Shown: positions 31,601-52,843 of the stretch, one piece after another
How positions within the stretch are numbered: position 1 is the stretch's first letter
Layout: every line of letters starts with the position of its first letter
NCBI RefSeq assembly: GCF_016545825.1
Contig: NC_052619.1
Coordinates: 39,089,682 to 39,153,681 of the forward strand
Direction: 5' to 3'
Source: Eucalyptus grandis
Taxonomy: Eukaryota; Streptophyta; Magnoliopsida; Myrtales; Myrtaceae
DNA: 64,000 nucleotides
Program-made: the position numbers and the translations under genes
The notes under the pieces: model-generated
What the model was told of the DNA's origin: nothing
What the model saw: only the letters and a program-made list of their open reading frames with translations
Databases searched by the model: none

Positions 31601-31837
31601 AGCTGCCTTTATGCTTTCTCTTTTCCCTAATCTCACCCCGGGCTTCTGTTGTCATGAAGCAAATGTGGTCGCTGATTGGGCTACAAAGGCCCACAGACGA
31701 GCTTCGCCAAACCAAAATTGGGTCGTTTTTCCACCTTCTTACCTTCTTGATCTTGTTTGTGCTTATGCCATTGCTGCAGGTTGTACTTACTTTAGTTCCT
31801 CAATATAGTTTATGTTTTTCCGACCAAAAAAGAAAAA
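28625..31837 (+). mobile_element. Second L1-type LINE, 5'-truncated and decayed
   Basis: It lacks ORF1 and endonuclease: recognisable coding begins near 28640 just ahead of the reverse transcriptase. The 3' end after the RNase H domain reads CGACCAAAAAAGAAAAA (31821-31837), like the tail of the first LINE (CCGTCCAAAAAA). 5' truncation is the normal outcome of incomplete reverse transcription. A possible short target repeat CTCACTA (28602-28608 and about 31839-31846) is too short to be sure. It is the same lineage as the first LINE but has diverged from it. Confidence 0.87.
28640..31808 (+). pseudogene. LINE ORF2 remnant: reverse transcriptase, zinc finger, RNase H
   Basis: Blocks in order: LNWLKWGDRN (28715), FQLGATKAPSPDGLNG (29000), CLDQYRLISLCNYAYKIISK (29190), FVSGRQIQDNILLVQEVL (29310), [17 protein letters not shown] (29703-29753, catalytic FADD), LEGWKENLFSKAGKEILLKT (30017), RNFLWLLCQNALATR (30850), LEHVFLFCPWTKHVW (30967) and RNase H 31290-31808 (VNIDGS, LQAEIQVF, VELDSM, NVVADWATKAH). 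Stops or shifts occur at 29106, 29397, 30200, 30929 and elsewhere. Confidence 0.88.
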
Positions 31838-31849
31838 CTCTCACTATGC

Positions 31850-33040
31850 TAACAAGTAATAACGGCCATTAACATATTCTTAGTCCCCCAAATACAATCC
31901 ACTTTCATCTCATAATCAATTTCATGGTGCCTCATCAAATTGCAATGACATTATTTTTTTCTAAACAAGCATCAAAATACTCTCTCCCTGAAATGAGTGT
32001 TGAGAATATTTTTCCAAAATAGATTCTTTCGTAATCAATGTTATTCTTGTCACACGGACCAAATGTTGTGTATTTTTATTGTTGGGTTTGAAAACAATAT
32101 TATTTGTCATGGTGTTAGTTCTGCTATTTTCATACGATTAAAAGGATGTGTTAAACTCGTTACATAAGAAATTGTACTTCTCTTCAATATTTGGCCTTTT
32201 CAAGAGTCATGCATTCTCTTGTTGACAAATTACCACATTCCATATCCTCGTGTACTTTCGAAATTTGACACTCTATGTTTTTTGGTTCTCGATATTCGTG
32301 TCATATGCATTGAATCCAACATATATTATTTGGATGTTGGACTTTTCAAACTCAGGCTTTGAAACACGTGCCGGGATTGGGACAACTAAGATAATGGACG
32401 ATAACCATCCCAAAATTTGATCCGTTTTCTCTTGGAAAATGTCCTTCATTGGCTGTCATGACCAGTTCCCAGAACTGTAAACATTAGGGATCATCATCTA
32501 TTTATAGGGTATTAAATTATCACCCGGCTACTTGAAATTTCTCCATGTGGCGGTTGATTAAAAATAAAAAATAATGTGTAGGCAATTATTGGTATGGTAC
32601 ATAATATCTAAGACAGTTTATTTATCATATCCCATTTTAGAATGCTTGCAATTGCGTAAGTACATGAAACATGTCTTATTTTGGGGGAAACATCATGACT
32701 TGTAGATGCGGATCATGGGAAAATGTGTGAATCATGTGCTACACTTCGCTTTCGAAACACTGCTAGTCTTTTTCTAACTACAAAATAGCTATCATGTTTG
32801 TGAGAGCTTTCTTTCCTTTTCTTTTTTTTGGCCCACCAAAATTTGTTAGGGTGGAAAGCAAAACGAGATTCGAAAAAAATACGTTAAAATTCAATTAATA
32901 CATCAAGTTATTCAGTACAGGATTAGGAAACTTCATATCAACAGAGGCCAATGTAAATCATGTGCGTACTTCAACATGATAAATGGACGCGGTCGTTATT
33001 CTGGTATTAAATTCATGCCCGTTTAATTAAATGCCATTCT
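31850..33040 (+). repeat. Duplicate of beta-glucosidase intron 1 sequence upstream of copy B
   Basis: This intergenic block matches the inside of intron 1 of copy A (about 9150-10265) in the same order. Shared stretches include GTCCACTTTCATC/ATCCACTTTCATC (9187, 31902), CATCTATTTATAGGG (9632, 32496), TTATCACCCGG (9653, 32517) and GGGAAAATGTGTGAATCATG (9793, 32717). It switches to promoter sequence of copy B near 33040. It therefore appears to be a leftover of an earlier gene copy or the scar of an unequal exchange. Confidence 0.75.
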
Positions 33041-33079
33041 ATTTGGGGACGTTGGCAGTTATTTCCAAGAATCGTCGCC

Positions 33080-33088
33080 TATATAAAA
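33080..33088 (+). promoter_or_regulatory. TATA box of beta-glucosidase B
   Basis: TATATAAAA in the context CGTCGCCTATATAAAACCCACC, 57 bp upstream of the ATG at 33145. The block matches copies A and C. Confidence 0.8.
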
Positions 33089-33144
33089 CCCACCATGCCC
33101 CTCCCATTCATATCCACAAAACCCAAGAAAAAGAAAAGGAAAGG

Positions 33145-43849
<10,705 letters not shown>

Positions 43850-44961
43850 CATCCTGTGTCTTTAAAACTATTAAGAGATCATATCTTTCGAAGATCTCTA
43901 ACGGTAAAATAAAAATAAAAAAATTATTTGCGGAATTTTTTAGTGCCCCAGGTTGTATTTGAAACAGTTAAATGCAAATGCTTTAAATCACAATAGCTCT
44001 TTCACATCTAAAAATCTGGAATTACAACTGTTTATTTCACGAAAAAATTGACATATTTGGAAATATTTTTCAGGAAGTTATTTTTCTTGAAATGACCATG
44101 TTTTTCAGTGTTTAGCTAAAAACTGAAAATGAAAAGAAAAATATTTTCTGTCATTTGGAAAGGAAAATATATTTTTCCTAAATAGATATATACTATACAA
44201 ACGCTAGTAACTTAGAAACAGTAGCTGGAGAAGAGGGCATGGGCACTGGGATCTCGAATCCAGCCTAGAAGAACCGGGTCTGCAGGTTGGGCCATTTTCT
44301 GTATTGACCTCAGCCATTTTCTCGCAATAGGACATACAACACAGAGAAAAATGCAGCAATAAGAGACGTTCAATCGCTGTGAAATTGCTAAACTCATACT
44401 TAAAACATTTGAAGATAAAAACAAAACTAATTTACGTTGAAACCTCATGGACATTTTCTCGAACAAGTGGTGAGCATCCTAAGAAACTCTGATTTGAATA
44501 ATCCCAATTGCTGGTGAAAGCTTAAGATGTCTAATTCAACTTCAATTCAAGTCACTTACCCTAATTATGGCCTAATTGATACAAAATAATTAATTTGACA
44601 TGACCACTCTGGATTCCATGCTGTTCCGACCCAGGTTTTCAAAAATTCAGGAAAATAGTAAATGAACCTCAAATGGCACGAAATTTTATGGACAGCTAGC
44701 TTAAGATACACTTTACAACCTTCGATTTTTTGACATTTTGCAAAGAAGCCCTCGTACTATGAGTAATTACACATTTTACCTTGATGACTCAATATGAAAT
44801 AGTTATTTAGGCCAACTCCAACTTTGAGCTTGTTCAATTAAATTGGCCGACCTATCTACCTATCTTTAATAAAAATTAATGAAATTTTAGGTATTTGCAA
44901 TTCAGAAACCCCCTTACAACTTTAATAATTTGAGTTGTTGTAAACAAGTTCTCGAAGAAGT
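43850..44961. other. 3' flank of beta-glucosidase B
   Basis: The first part matches the 3' flank of copy A. A self-complementary patch at about 44050-44180 (GGAAATATTTTTC and GAAAAATATTTTCTG) may be a small decayed MITE. A minus-strand frame (44212-44466) is not recognised. No gene is called. Confidence 0.5.
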
Positions 44962-44970
44962 GATTATTTG

Positions 44971-45888
44971 GAGATAAGTACACTAATTGTGCCATAAGTT
45001 GTATACGGCGCTCACTTTGGTGCCAAAAGTTTCCGTCGGATCATTTAAGTGCCAAAAAATTTGAAAAATGCTCACTTTGGTGCCAATTCCAACGAAATTG
45101 GCCGGAAATCCGACGTGGCCTTTTTTTATTAATTTTTGACGCCAACGTGGCTCGTCGGAGAGTTGAGTCAGCATCCAAATACTAAAACGACGCCGTTTGG
45201 TGTCTCCCCCAATTCAAAACCCTAATCTCCGGCTGTCGCCATCCTCGACGGTCCTTGCGCTCTGCGGCCACGGCTTCAACCTCGACCTCGACCCCAACCC
45301 CGACGATGGCCACTCAACGGTAGCGGCTCCGACCTCGACCCCAACCCCGACCCCGACGATGGCCACTCGGCGGCCGTAGCTCCGACCCCAACCTCGACCC
45401 CGACCGCGACGATGGCCACTCAACGGCCGCGGCTCAAACCCCGACCCCGACCCCGACGATGGCCACTCGACGGCCATAGCTTCGACCCCGACCCCAACCT
45501 CGATGATGGCCACTCGGCGGCCGCAGCTTCGACCCCGACTCCGACCCCAACCTCGACAACGGCCACGGCTTCGACCCCGTCGAAACCCTAATTTCTTCCC
45601 CATGTAAGCTAAACGGCGTTGTTTCCATGAAGCCATCCACGTTGGACGGCAAAACGACGTCGTTTTCTTAAGGAGGACCGAAAACGACGTCATTTAAAGG
45701 CTTATCAATTTTTATTTTTTTTAAAAATCATTTTGGGCGGAATCTTTCGTCGGAGGCCGGAATCTTTCGCCGGTGGCACCAAAGTGAGCGTTTTTCCTCC
45801 GATTTGGCACTTAAGTGATCCGACGGAAACTTTTGGCACCAAAGTGAGCGCCGTACACAACTTATGGCACCATTAGTGTACTTATCCC
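44971..45888. mobile_element. Mutator-like TIR element with minisatellite core (family 3)
   Basis: A 918-bp element with an exact 9-bp target duplication, GATTATTTG, at 44962-44970 and 45889-45897. Terminal inverted repeats of about 110 bp are well conserved: GAGATAAGTACACTAATTGT at the left and GGGATAAGTACACTAATGGT from the right, then TGCCATAAGTTG, CGGCGCTCACTTTGGTGCCA and AAGTTTCCGTCGGATCA. Internal parts carry AAAACGACGCCGTTT and AAAACGACGTCGTTTT. The core is a GC-rich minisatellite. No transposase frame. Confidence 0.9.
45250..45590. repeat. GC-rich minisatellite in the family 3 element
   Basis: Irregular repetition of GACCCCGACCCCGACGATGG and GCCACTCGGCGGCCG units, about 50-60 bp apart. 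It produces Pro/Asp/Thr-rich open frames on both strands that are compositional. It may derive from a captured coding sequence, since the preceding ACCCTAATCTCCGGC looks like a gene 5' region; that is a guess. Confidence 0.75.
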
Positions 45889-45897
45889 GATTATTTG

Positions 45898-46960
45898 TAA
45901 AACACTTTTAGTCAACACAAGAACAATTTTAACAGATCAAACACATAATTTCTTCGGTAACTTTGGATGCAAATTTCACAACTCAAATGATGTGGAAGTT
46001 TGATGTTCGCTATATCAATAAAAAGATTTTAATCTCAAGTGCAGTCCTCTTGAAGATAATTTTTCCTAATTTCTTATCCATTTTTTAAAAAAGTTTCAAA
46101 GAACACAGAGAGGTCAAATCATACTATGATTTTCGAGGAGCCTCCTTCAACCTATGTTCAAACAACCCTTCATACATTCAACTCCAGTGAACATTAACAT
46201 CATCCAACAATTCTTGAGAATCCTAAGAGATCACCACAAAAATGAACTTGCTTCCTAATCATCATTCAAGTAACATATATCAAATCTAGAACTAATAAAC
46301 ACTTAAACAAACATCAAATTAAATCCTACAGGTTGTGGCTAAGATGAGCTTTGTGACGAATTGAGCATGCTAATAGGATCATCAAGCTTGATTAAATGCT
46401 AATTCCTAAAGATCATCATCCAGCATGCAAGACCTAGTTCAATTAGAATCCTACCATTCAAAATTGACATCAATGTTCATCTATAGTTATTTAGACTACT
46501 AAGGAATTAAAGTCCTAGAGTGATCTAAGCATGCAATTGGTTTCAATTTTTGGGAATTGAGCTTGTTCTAACTATCATAAGTTAATCAATTTCCATCACA
46601 TCCCACCTTGGAATTCAATTATAGATTGAAGTTATAACTTCAATTTTATACTATAATTGAGCCAAGGATCATTAATTTGAAATTGATATGTAGAGTTTTA
46701 TATCGAATGGAAACCAAGCAAATTAATCAATTCCGATGATGGAATAGGACGACGCCTATCATGATGAGCTTGAGTACTCGTCGGGGGAGCCAGTCGTACA
46801 AGGCTGCCAACATTGGAAATGAACTAGCAAGGGCCAACAATAGACCGAGCATGAGGATGAGAGAGAGTTTTGAGAGTTTTTTGTGTAATTTTGTGTAACG
46901 TGAGCCAAGTGTTTGGCCAAGTGAAAGAGAGGGAGATTAAGAGGGAAAAAATGGGGAAAA
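45898..46960. other. AT-rich repeat-like DNA, unassigned
   Basis: Sequence between the family 3 element and the Copia element. Its style (many CATCAA/ATTGA words, no open frames) is that of a Gypsy LTR or spacer in minus orientation, consistent with the LTR fragment on the far side of the Copia element, but I cannot define boundaries. Confidence 0.4.
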
Positions 46961-47076
46961 TTTTGAAAATAAGAGTTAGTCCTATGCTTACACATCATAT
47001 CATGATCTAAGAGCCCTAATATGATTTTGAAAATAAGAGTTAGTCCTATGCTTACACATCATATCATGATCTAAGA
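46961..47076. repeat. Two-copy direct repeat, period 64 bp
   Basis: TTTTGAAAATAAGAGTTAGT through ATCATGATCTAAGA is present at 46961-47012 and identically at 47025-47076, immediately left of the Copia element. Perfect identity indicates a recent duplication. Confidence 0.9.
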
Positions 47077-47094
47077 TAAACACCTGTGAATGTT

Positions 47095-48340
47095 AGTATA
47101 AACACCTAAAGGGGGGTGAATAGGTATAAAAACAGATTCTGCAAAATACAATAAAAACCTTCACTTTTAACCTGAGTCTGAATAACAACAGACTTTTGAA
47201 ATTGAGTTTGAGGAGCAACAGACTTTGAGTGAGATCAGACTTTAGCAGTTAAATAGAATTACGAACAAAATAAAAGAGTTCATGGAAGAGAATAAGAACA
47301 CAAGGTTTATAGTGATTCGGCTTAATCCAAGCCTACGTCCACTCTCCCACGCTAACAGCCTTCTTGGCTAGATTCCACTATACAATCAACAAGAGATTAC
47401 AACTTTGAGTGCAAACACTTAGTAGTAGATCACACTATCTCACTAAGTCACTATTTTGGTAATTCTCTCACTATCACAAACGTTTAAGCTCACAAGAGAC
47501 AAGTGTATGATCAAAAATCGTTCGAACTTTGGAATTATAAATTCTACGCTCCGTCTCTTACTTATTCATCGGTCATTGATCTCCTTAAATACTTCTCCAC
47601 TTCCAAACTAGCCGTTGGACAGTATCTTGAGGATCGTCTTCCAATCTACCCATTGGACAGATCTGTATCTAGAAGATTTGGTAGCCGTTGAGTCACAAAA
47701 GTAGAATCCCAAATTGATTCCGATCGCCCGTACAAATAGAATCTTGGTTTCCATAGGTAAAGCTTCTTCGTATAGAAATTTCTTGTCTTCAAGATTCAAT
47801 CGTTAATCAATTAAATTGAGTCAATCAAATCAATCTTGATGTAGAATCCAAACCAGATCACTAGCCGTTATATGATTGGGCTTGTATTACGTTCTGTCAA
47901 ATCTAACTATAAAGTCTGAGTGTAATAGACTTTACAATCTAAGTCTGAGTGCAATAGACTTTACAATATGGGTCTGAACATATTCTGCTTCTGAACAGAT
48001 TTAGCTTTAAGGTCTGAACACAGTTTGAATAAGTCCAATTTCAGTATAGAGTCTGTCTTCTAGTTCTTCATTCACGTTCAGTTTGGAATTTGTCAGGGTG
48101 AGTAGACTTCTGATGTAAAACAGACTTTGACACTAAAGTCCGGTAGTCTTCAAACTTTGATACAAAAGTCTAGAAATCTTCATAATACACGTTACGTTTA
48201 GTTTTCTGGCCGTCTTCAAACTTTGACAATATTCTTTACATATTCTATCATCTGCATAGTCTGTTACTCAACAATTAAACACGTAATAGCTTTTGATTTA
48301 TTTTGTCATCTTCAAAATATCATAAGGGATTTTCCTAACA
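47095..48340 (-). repeat. 3' LTR of the Copia element
   Basis: About 1246 bp, highly similar to the repeat at 51619-52843. It contains internal short repeats of AGTCTGAGTGTAATAGACTT type. It differs from its partner by scattered substitutions and a few indels, so insertion was not very recent. Confidence 0.9.
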
Positions 48341-48355
48341 ATCTCCCCCTTTTTG
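48341..48355 (-). promoter_or_regulatory. Polypurine tract of the Copia element
   Basis: On the minus strand this reads AAAAAGGGGGAGAT immediately before the 3' LTR, the standard plus-strand primer of plant Copia elements. Similar CTCCCCCTTTTT blocks (plus strand) recur at about 48544 and, less exactly, near 48750, 48930 and 48990. Confidence 0.85.
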
Positions 48356-49929
48356 ATAATGACAAAACAATCTTTAAATATGCAGATGTGTAATCACACT
48401 TTCTAAAATAATGATAAATCAATCATTTTAGATTTTCAAATAATGTGATTTGAATCAAAAGACAGCAAATAGATTGAGTATAACAATATATAGAAAAAAT
48501 AATCGCAGCTCAATAATATCAGCACATATGCATATTTATATTCTCTCCCCCTTTTTGTCATAATAAAAAACGATAACAAAGAGTCACATAGAGAATATAA
48601 AATGATAACAAATGTGTCTTGCATAATTTTCAAAAATCAGCTTTTATAAAGTAAATCGAATATTAAAGATATGTAATATAACTCACTTCGATCATATATA
48701 TCAGCAAATATCCAATAAAAATCACGGATGCATTATAAAATTTGCTTACCCTTTTTGTCATAATAAAATGATAATATCAATAAAAGATTTGTTAATGACA
48801 AAGGGTAATAAAAGATATACTAACCGGATTTTTTAGAACAAATTCTGACACATTTACCTTTTTCTTCCTTCCATAACAAGATCACGATCAATCCAAAAAG
48901 ATTTTTCAATAAATGATCAAAGCTCCCCCTCAATTTGTTGCCTTTTTGAGATGATCACGATCCTTTCCTTTTCTTTTGGATTTGCTTTCTCCCCCTACCA
49001 TCATGACAATATTTGCGAATAGAAACAATTATTACTCGTGCATGTTGAATAGAATAATTTTCCATTATTCCCTTTGTAGCAACAACATCCGCAATGATCA
49101 CTTGCATTTTGAAATTCGAGGCAAAATTTTATTTTCCCTAATCAAGCTCATCTCGAATTCAACCTACATAAACTTAACAAACTTTTTCCACAAATAAGCT
49201 GTAATAATATCCACGTAATATATAATGCCTTTTCTTCAAATAAATAAATTGAATAGCATATATAAAATTATCAATTATTAAAATTCAGAACTACTCAACA
49301 TTTCGTACGACACATAAGGGATTTCCTCAACAATTTACACAAGGAAGGGAATTTTTAAGCCTCCAAAAAATACTATCAAATCTCCATAATTTTCTGATTG
49401 AGCTTTCCAAAATTCATATGGAAGATTCTTTTTCCACCTGCGAATTCTTGTAGATAATAATCTTTGCAAAAATGTTACGTAATATCTTCCTTTGATTTTC
49501 GGATCAAACTTGCTAGATATAATATCTCTTCTAAGAATATAGCAAGAGTATTCATAAATATGCAATAATATCTTTCAATATCAAAGGGATTTCCTTGAGC
49601 ATAAATCTCATACATTTCGCAAAGAGAAAGATGATATTTCTATCACGTGCCAAATCAAGTAAAAACTTGCAATGCCTTATATTTATGACAAAAGATATTT
49701 GCAACATAATAAACAATCATCCAAAATTATGATAAATGCACGTAGAAATTTGTAAGGCGAGATGATGAAAAATATTCTCTTACCCATGGTATATGTTTGC
49801 AATATACCATTGAAAAAAAATCATTACCAATCTTCCATGAGATATTTTTCAGATTGTACCAAAATCTACATAGATTCGCGATCATTCTTCCATTATAGAA
49901 TTTCTTGCAATCAACTCATTTCCAAACTC

Positions 49930-51555
49930 TCATTCTTCTCTTCCTTTATTTCCTGCAAAAATAACTCATCTTTTCTTTGGTACCCATTTTTTCTTGGGTC
50001 CATGAGAGTTAGTAGAGTATGTTGTTTTTATCCAATCTTTCTTGATAGGTCTCCAAACTTTAGGACATTTTTTTTTTCAAAGTGTTCCAAATCTCCACAA
50101 TTTGAACACTTGACGTCATTTTCACCAACAGGTTTTACAAACACTTTTTGAAAATGATTTTTGTAAAATGCCTTTGGAGGTCTTTGTCTAAGTCTTTTCT
50201 TGACTTTAGGAAAATTAATTAAAGAATCACATTCCTTATTGAAACCAAGTCCTGACTTATTATAGTAAGGAACTTATATGGAAAGAATATGCTCTAATGT
50301 TTTTGATCCATTTGAAAATCGTGTCGAAATATTTGAAAATTCTTTCTTTAAAGAATTATTTTCTTTGACAAGTAAATCTTGACTTTCTTTTGTTTGTAGA
50401 AAATCTTTTTGAAAAATTTCAAAATTTTCTTTTTGAGAAAGATCCTATTGCCTAAGTCGAGAATTCTCCTTTTTAAGTTCGGAGATCCTTTTAAGAGAAG
50501 ATTTGAGATTTAAGCAGAGCTCATTTATATACTTAAGAACTTTGATAGGAATTTTTTAATTGCTTACCTCAATTTCCTCATCGGATTCTGATTCTGTGTC
50601 TAAGTCAAACTCTGATTCTGAGTCTATGCTTGAGTCAGACTCAGATTCTGAATGTGCCATCAAGCATATATTTTCTTGCTCATCATCTTCTTTCATGGTT
50701 CTTTTCCGGCCATTCTTCTTGTATTGTCTTCTTTCACTAAACTTCATTCCTTTTCTACTCAGCATTTTGAATTTCTCGATCATAAAAGCAAGTTCTTCGT
50801 CGTCCATGTCATTTTCCAAGCATGTTTCATCAAAAACAACATTAGATATTAAAGCGATGGACTTCTTACCTTCGGGATCTTCATCGTTGAGTTATTCCAC
50901 TTCATAGGATTGAAGAGTGCTGATCAATTCATCAACAGAAAGTGGCATAATCCTCTGAGTCTCCCGAATTGAGGTCTTAACATGATTCCAATCTTTTGAG
51001 AGACCTCACAAGAGTTTGTTGACCTTCATTGGGAAAGAAATTGGCTGACCTTGATATGCTAAACCATTTACAATTTCTATAAAGCGGTTGAACATATCTC
51101 CAATCAATTCTCCTTACTTCATCTTGAAGGATTCATATTTGCCAAATAGGAATTTTACTTTTGTCTCTTTTACACAATCGGTCCTTTCATATGTAACATG
51201 AAGTTTATCCCAAACTTCTTTTGCTATTTCACATGAAGAGATTCTGTTATATTTAGCATGAGACAAAGCGCAATAAAGAATAAATTGCTTTTGTATCAAG
51301 AGTTTCTCTTTTGGACATCTCCGTCCGAGACATAGGAGCAGGGAGTTTGGTTTCTTTGTCTTTGCCATTCTTATTTCATGTAGACGCGGCAGTGGGATTG
51401 ATTCCTCTTTCCACAACATCACATTGCAAGGGATCTCTGGATCTTAGGAATGCTTTCATTTTGTTCTTCCACATGTTGTATTTATTTCCATCAAAATATG
51501 GTGGCCTTGTGTTGCTTTGTCCCTCCATAAATCCTGGTGCCAAGATACTAGCCAT
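49930..51555 (-). pseudogene. Copia gag (UBN2-type), interrupted
   Basis: It starts at the ATG complementary to 51553-51555 with MASILAPGFMEG and RPPYFDGNKYNMWKNKMKAF, the usual Copia gag opening. It continues AKEVWDKLHVTYERTD, VKFLFGKYESFKMK and a stop at about 51112. It then reads DELISTLQSYEVE, an acidic Ser/Asp/Glu stretch (50556-50700), a coiled-coil-like NSLKKEFSNISTRF region (about 50340) and a zinc knuckle CSNCGDLEHFEKK (about 50072-50110). The last cysteine of the CX2CX4HX4C knuckle is displaced by a slip in an A run. At least four in-frame stops make this copy non-coding. Confidence 0.85.
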
Positions 51556-51603
51556 AAAAGATCTTTAACTCAAAAGTAAAAACACTTTTATAAACCGACA
51601 CTT

Positions 51604-51616
51604 GGCTCTGATACCA
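51604..51616 (-). promoter_or_regulatory. Primer-binding site (initiator Met tRNA)
   Basis: The minus strand reads TGGTATCAGAGCC two bases inside the 5' LTR, complementary to the 3' end of plant initiator methionine tRNA. It fixes the orientation of the element. Confidence 0.9.
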
Positions 51617-51618
51617 AT

Positions 51619-52843
51619 TGTGAATGCTAGTATAAATACCTAAAGGAAGGTGAATAGGTGTAAAAACATATTCTGCAAAATACAGTAAAAACCTTCACTT
51701 TTTAACCTGAGTCTAAATAACAACAAACTTTTGAAATTGAGTTTGAGGAGCAACAGACTTTGAGTGTAATCAGACTTTAGCAATTAAATAGAATTACGAA
51801 CAAAATAAAAGAGTTCATAGAAGAGAATAAGAACACAAGATTTATATTAAGACAAGCCTACGTCCACTCTCCCATGCTAACAGCCTTCTTGGCTAGATTC
51901 CACTATACAATCAACAAGAGATTACAACTTTGAGTGCAAACACTTAGTAGTAGATCACACTATCTCACTAAGTCACTATTTTGGTATTTCTCTCCTTATC
52001 ACAAACGTTTAAGCTCACAAGAGACAAGTGTATGATCAAAAATCGCTCGAACTTTGGAATTATAAATTCTACGCTTCATCTCTTACTTATTCATCGGTCA
52101 TTGATCTCCTTAAATACTTCTCCACTTCCAAACTAGCCGTTGGATAGTATCTTGAGGATCGTCTTCCAATCTACCCATTGGACAGATCTGTATCTAGAAG
52201 ATTTGGTAGCCGTTGAGTGACAAAAGTAGAATCCTAAATTGATTACGATCGCCCGTACAAATAGAATCTTGGTTTCTATAGGTAAAGCTTCTTCATATAG
52301 AAATTTATTGTCTTCAAGATCCAATTGTCAATCAATTAGATTGAGTCAATCAAATCAATCTTGATGTAGAATCCAAACCAGATCACTAGCCATTATATGA
52401 TTGGGCTTGTATTACAATCTATCAAATCTAGATGTAAAGTCTGAGTGTAATAGACTTTACAATATGGAGTGCAATAGACTTTACAATATGGGTTCGAACA
52501 GATTTAGCTTTAAGGTTTGAACACAGTCTAAATAAGTTCAGCTTCAGCATAGAGTCTGTCTTTTGGTTCTTCATTCACGTTTAGTCTAGAATTTGTCAGA
52601 ATGAGCAGACTTCTTATGTAGAACCGACTTTGACACTAAAGTCCGATAGTCTTCAGACTTGACACAGAAGTCTGGAAATCTTCATAATACACGTTACGTT
52701 TAGTTTTCCGGCCGTCTTCAGACTTTAACAATATCCTTTACATGTTCTATCATATGCATAGTCTGTTACTCAACAATTAAACACGTTAGTAGCCTTTGAT
52801 TTATTTTGTCATCTTCAAAACATCATAAGAGATTTCCCTAACA
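51619..52843 (-). repeat. 5' LTR of the Copia element
   Basis: 1225 bp; the partner of 47095-48340. On the minus strand it runs from TGTTAGGG at 52843 to CATTCACA at 51619. Confidence 0.9.

Larger units (their letters stand above)
47095..52843 (-). mobile_element. Copia-type LTR element, gag only, non-autonomous
   Basis: Two long direct repeats (47095-48340 and 51619-52843) enclose a 3.3-kb interior. The primer-binding site and gag lie on the minus strand, so the right repeat is the 5' LTR. The interior has gag and then about 1.6 kb of non-coding AT-rich DNA. Integrase, reverse transcriptase and RNase H are absent, so it would depend on a partner element. Both LTRs read TGTTAGG..TTCACA on the minus strand. 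Plus-strand ACACC flanks both ends (47090-47094 and 52841-52845) but overlaps the right LTR end by three bases, so the target duplication is unresolved. Confidence 0.87.

Noticed and set aside
31344..31715. Minus-strand frame opposite the LINE RNase H
   Set aside because: Shadow of the RNase H coding sequence on the plus strand.
28602..31846. CTCACTA direct repeat as target duplication of the second LINE
   Set aside because: Seven bases is too short and the offsets from the element ends do not fit well.
33031..33144. Upstream in-frame methionine for copy B
   Set aside because: It would place the start upstream of the TATA box at 33080 and remove the signal peptide from the N terminus; the ATG at 33145 aligns with copies A and C.
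44212..44466. 84-codon minus-strand frame downstream of copy B
   Set aside because: No family recognised, no partner exons and no conservation with the flank of copy A.
45214..45693. Minus-strand frame of 159 codons rich in Gly and Arg
   Set aside because: Compositional product of the minisatellite in a TIR element.
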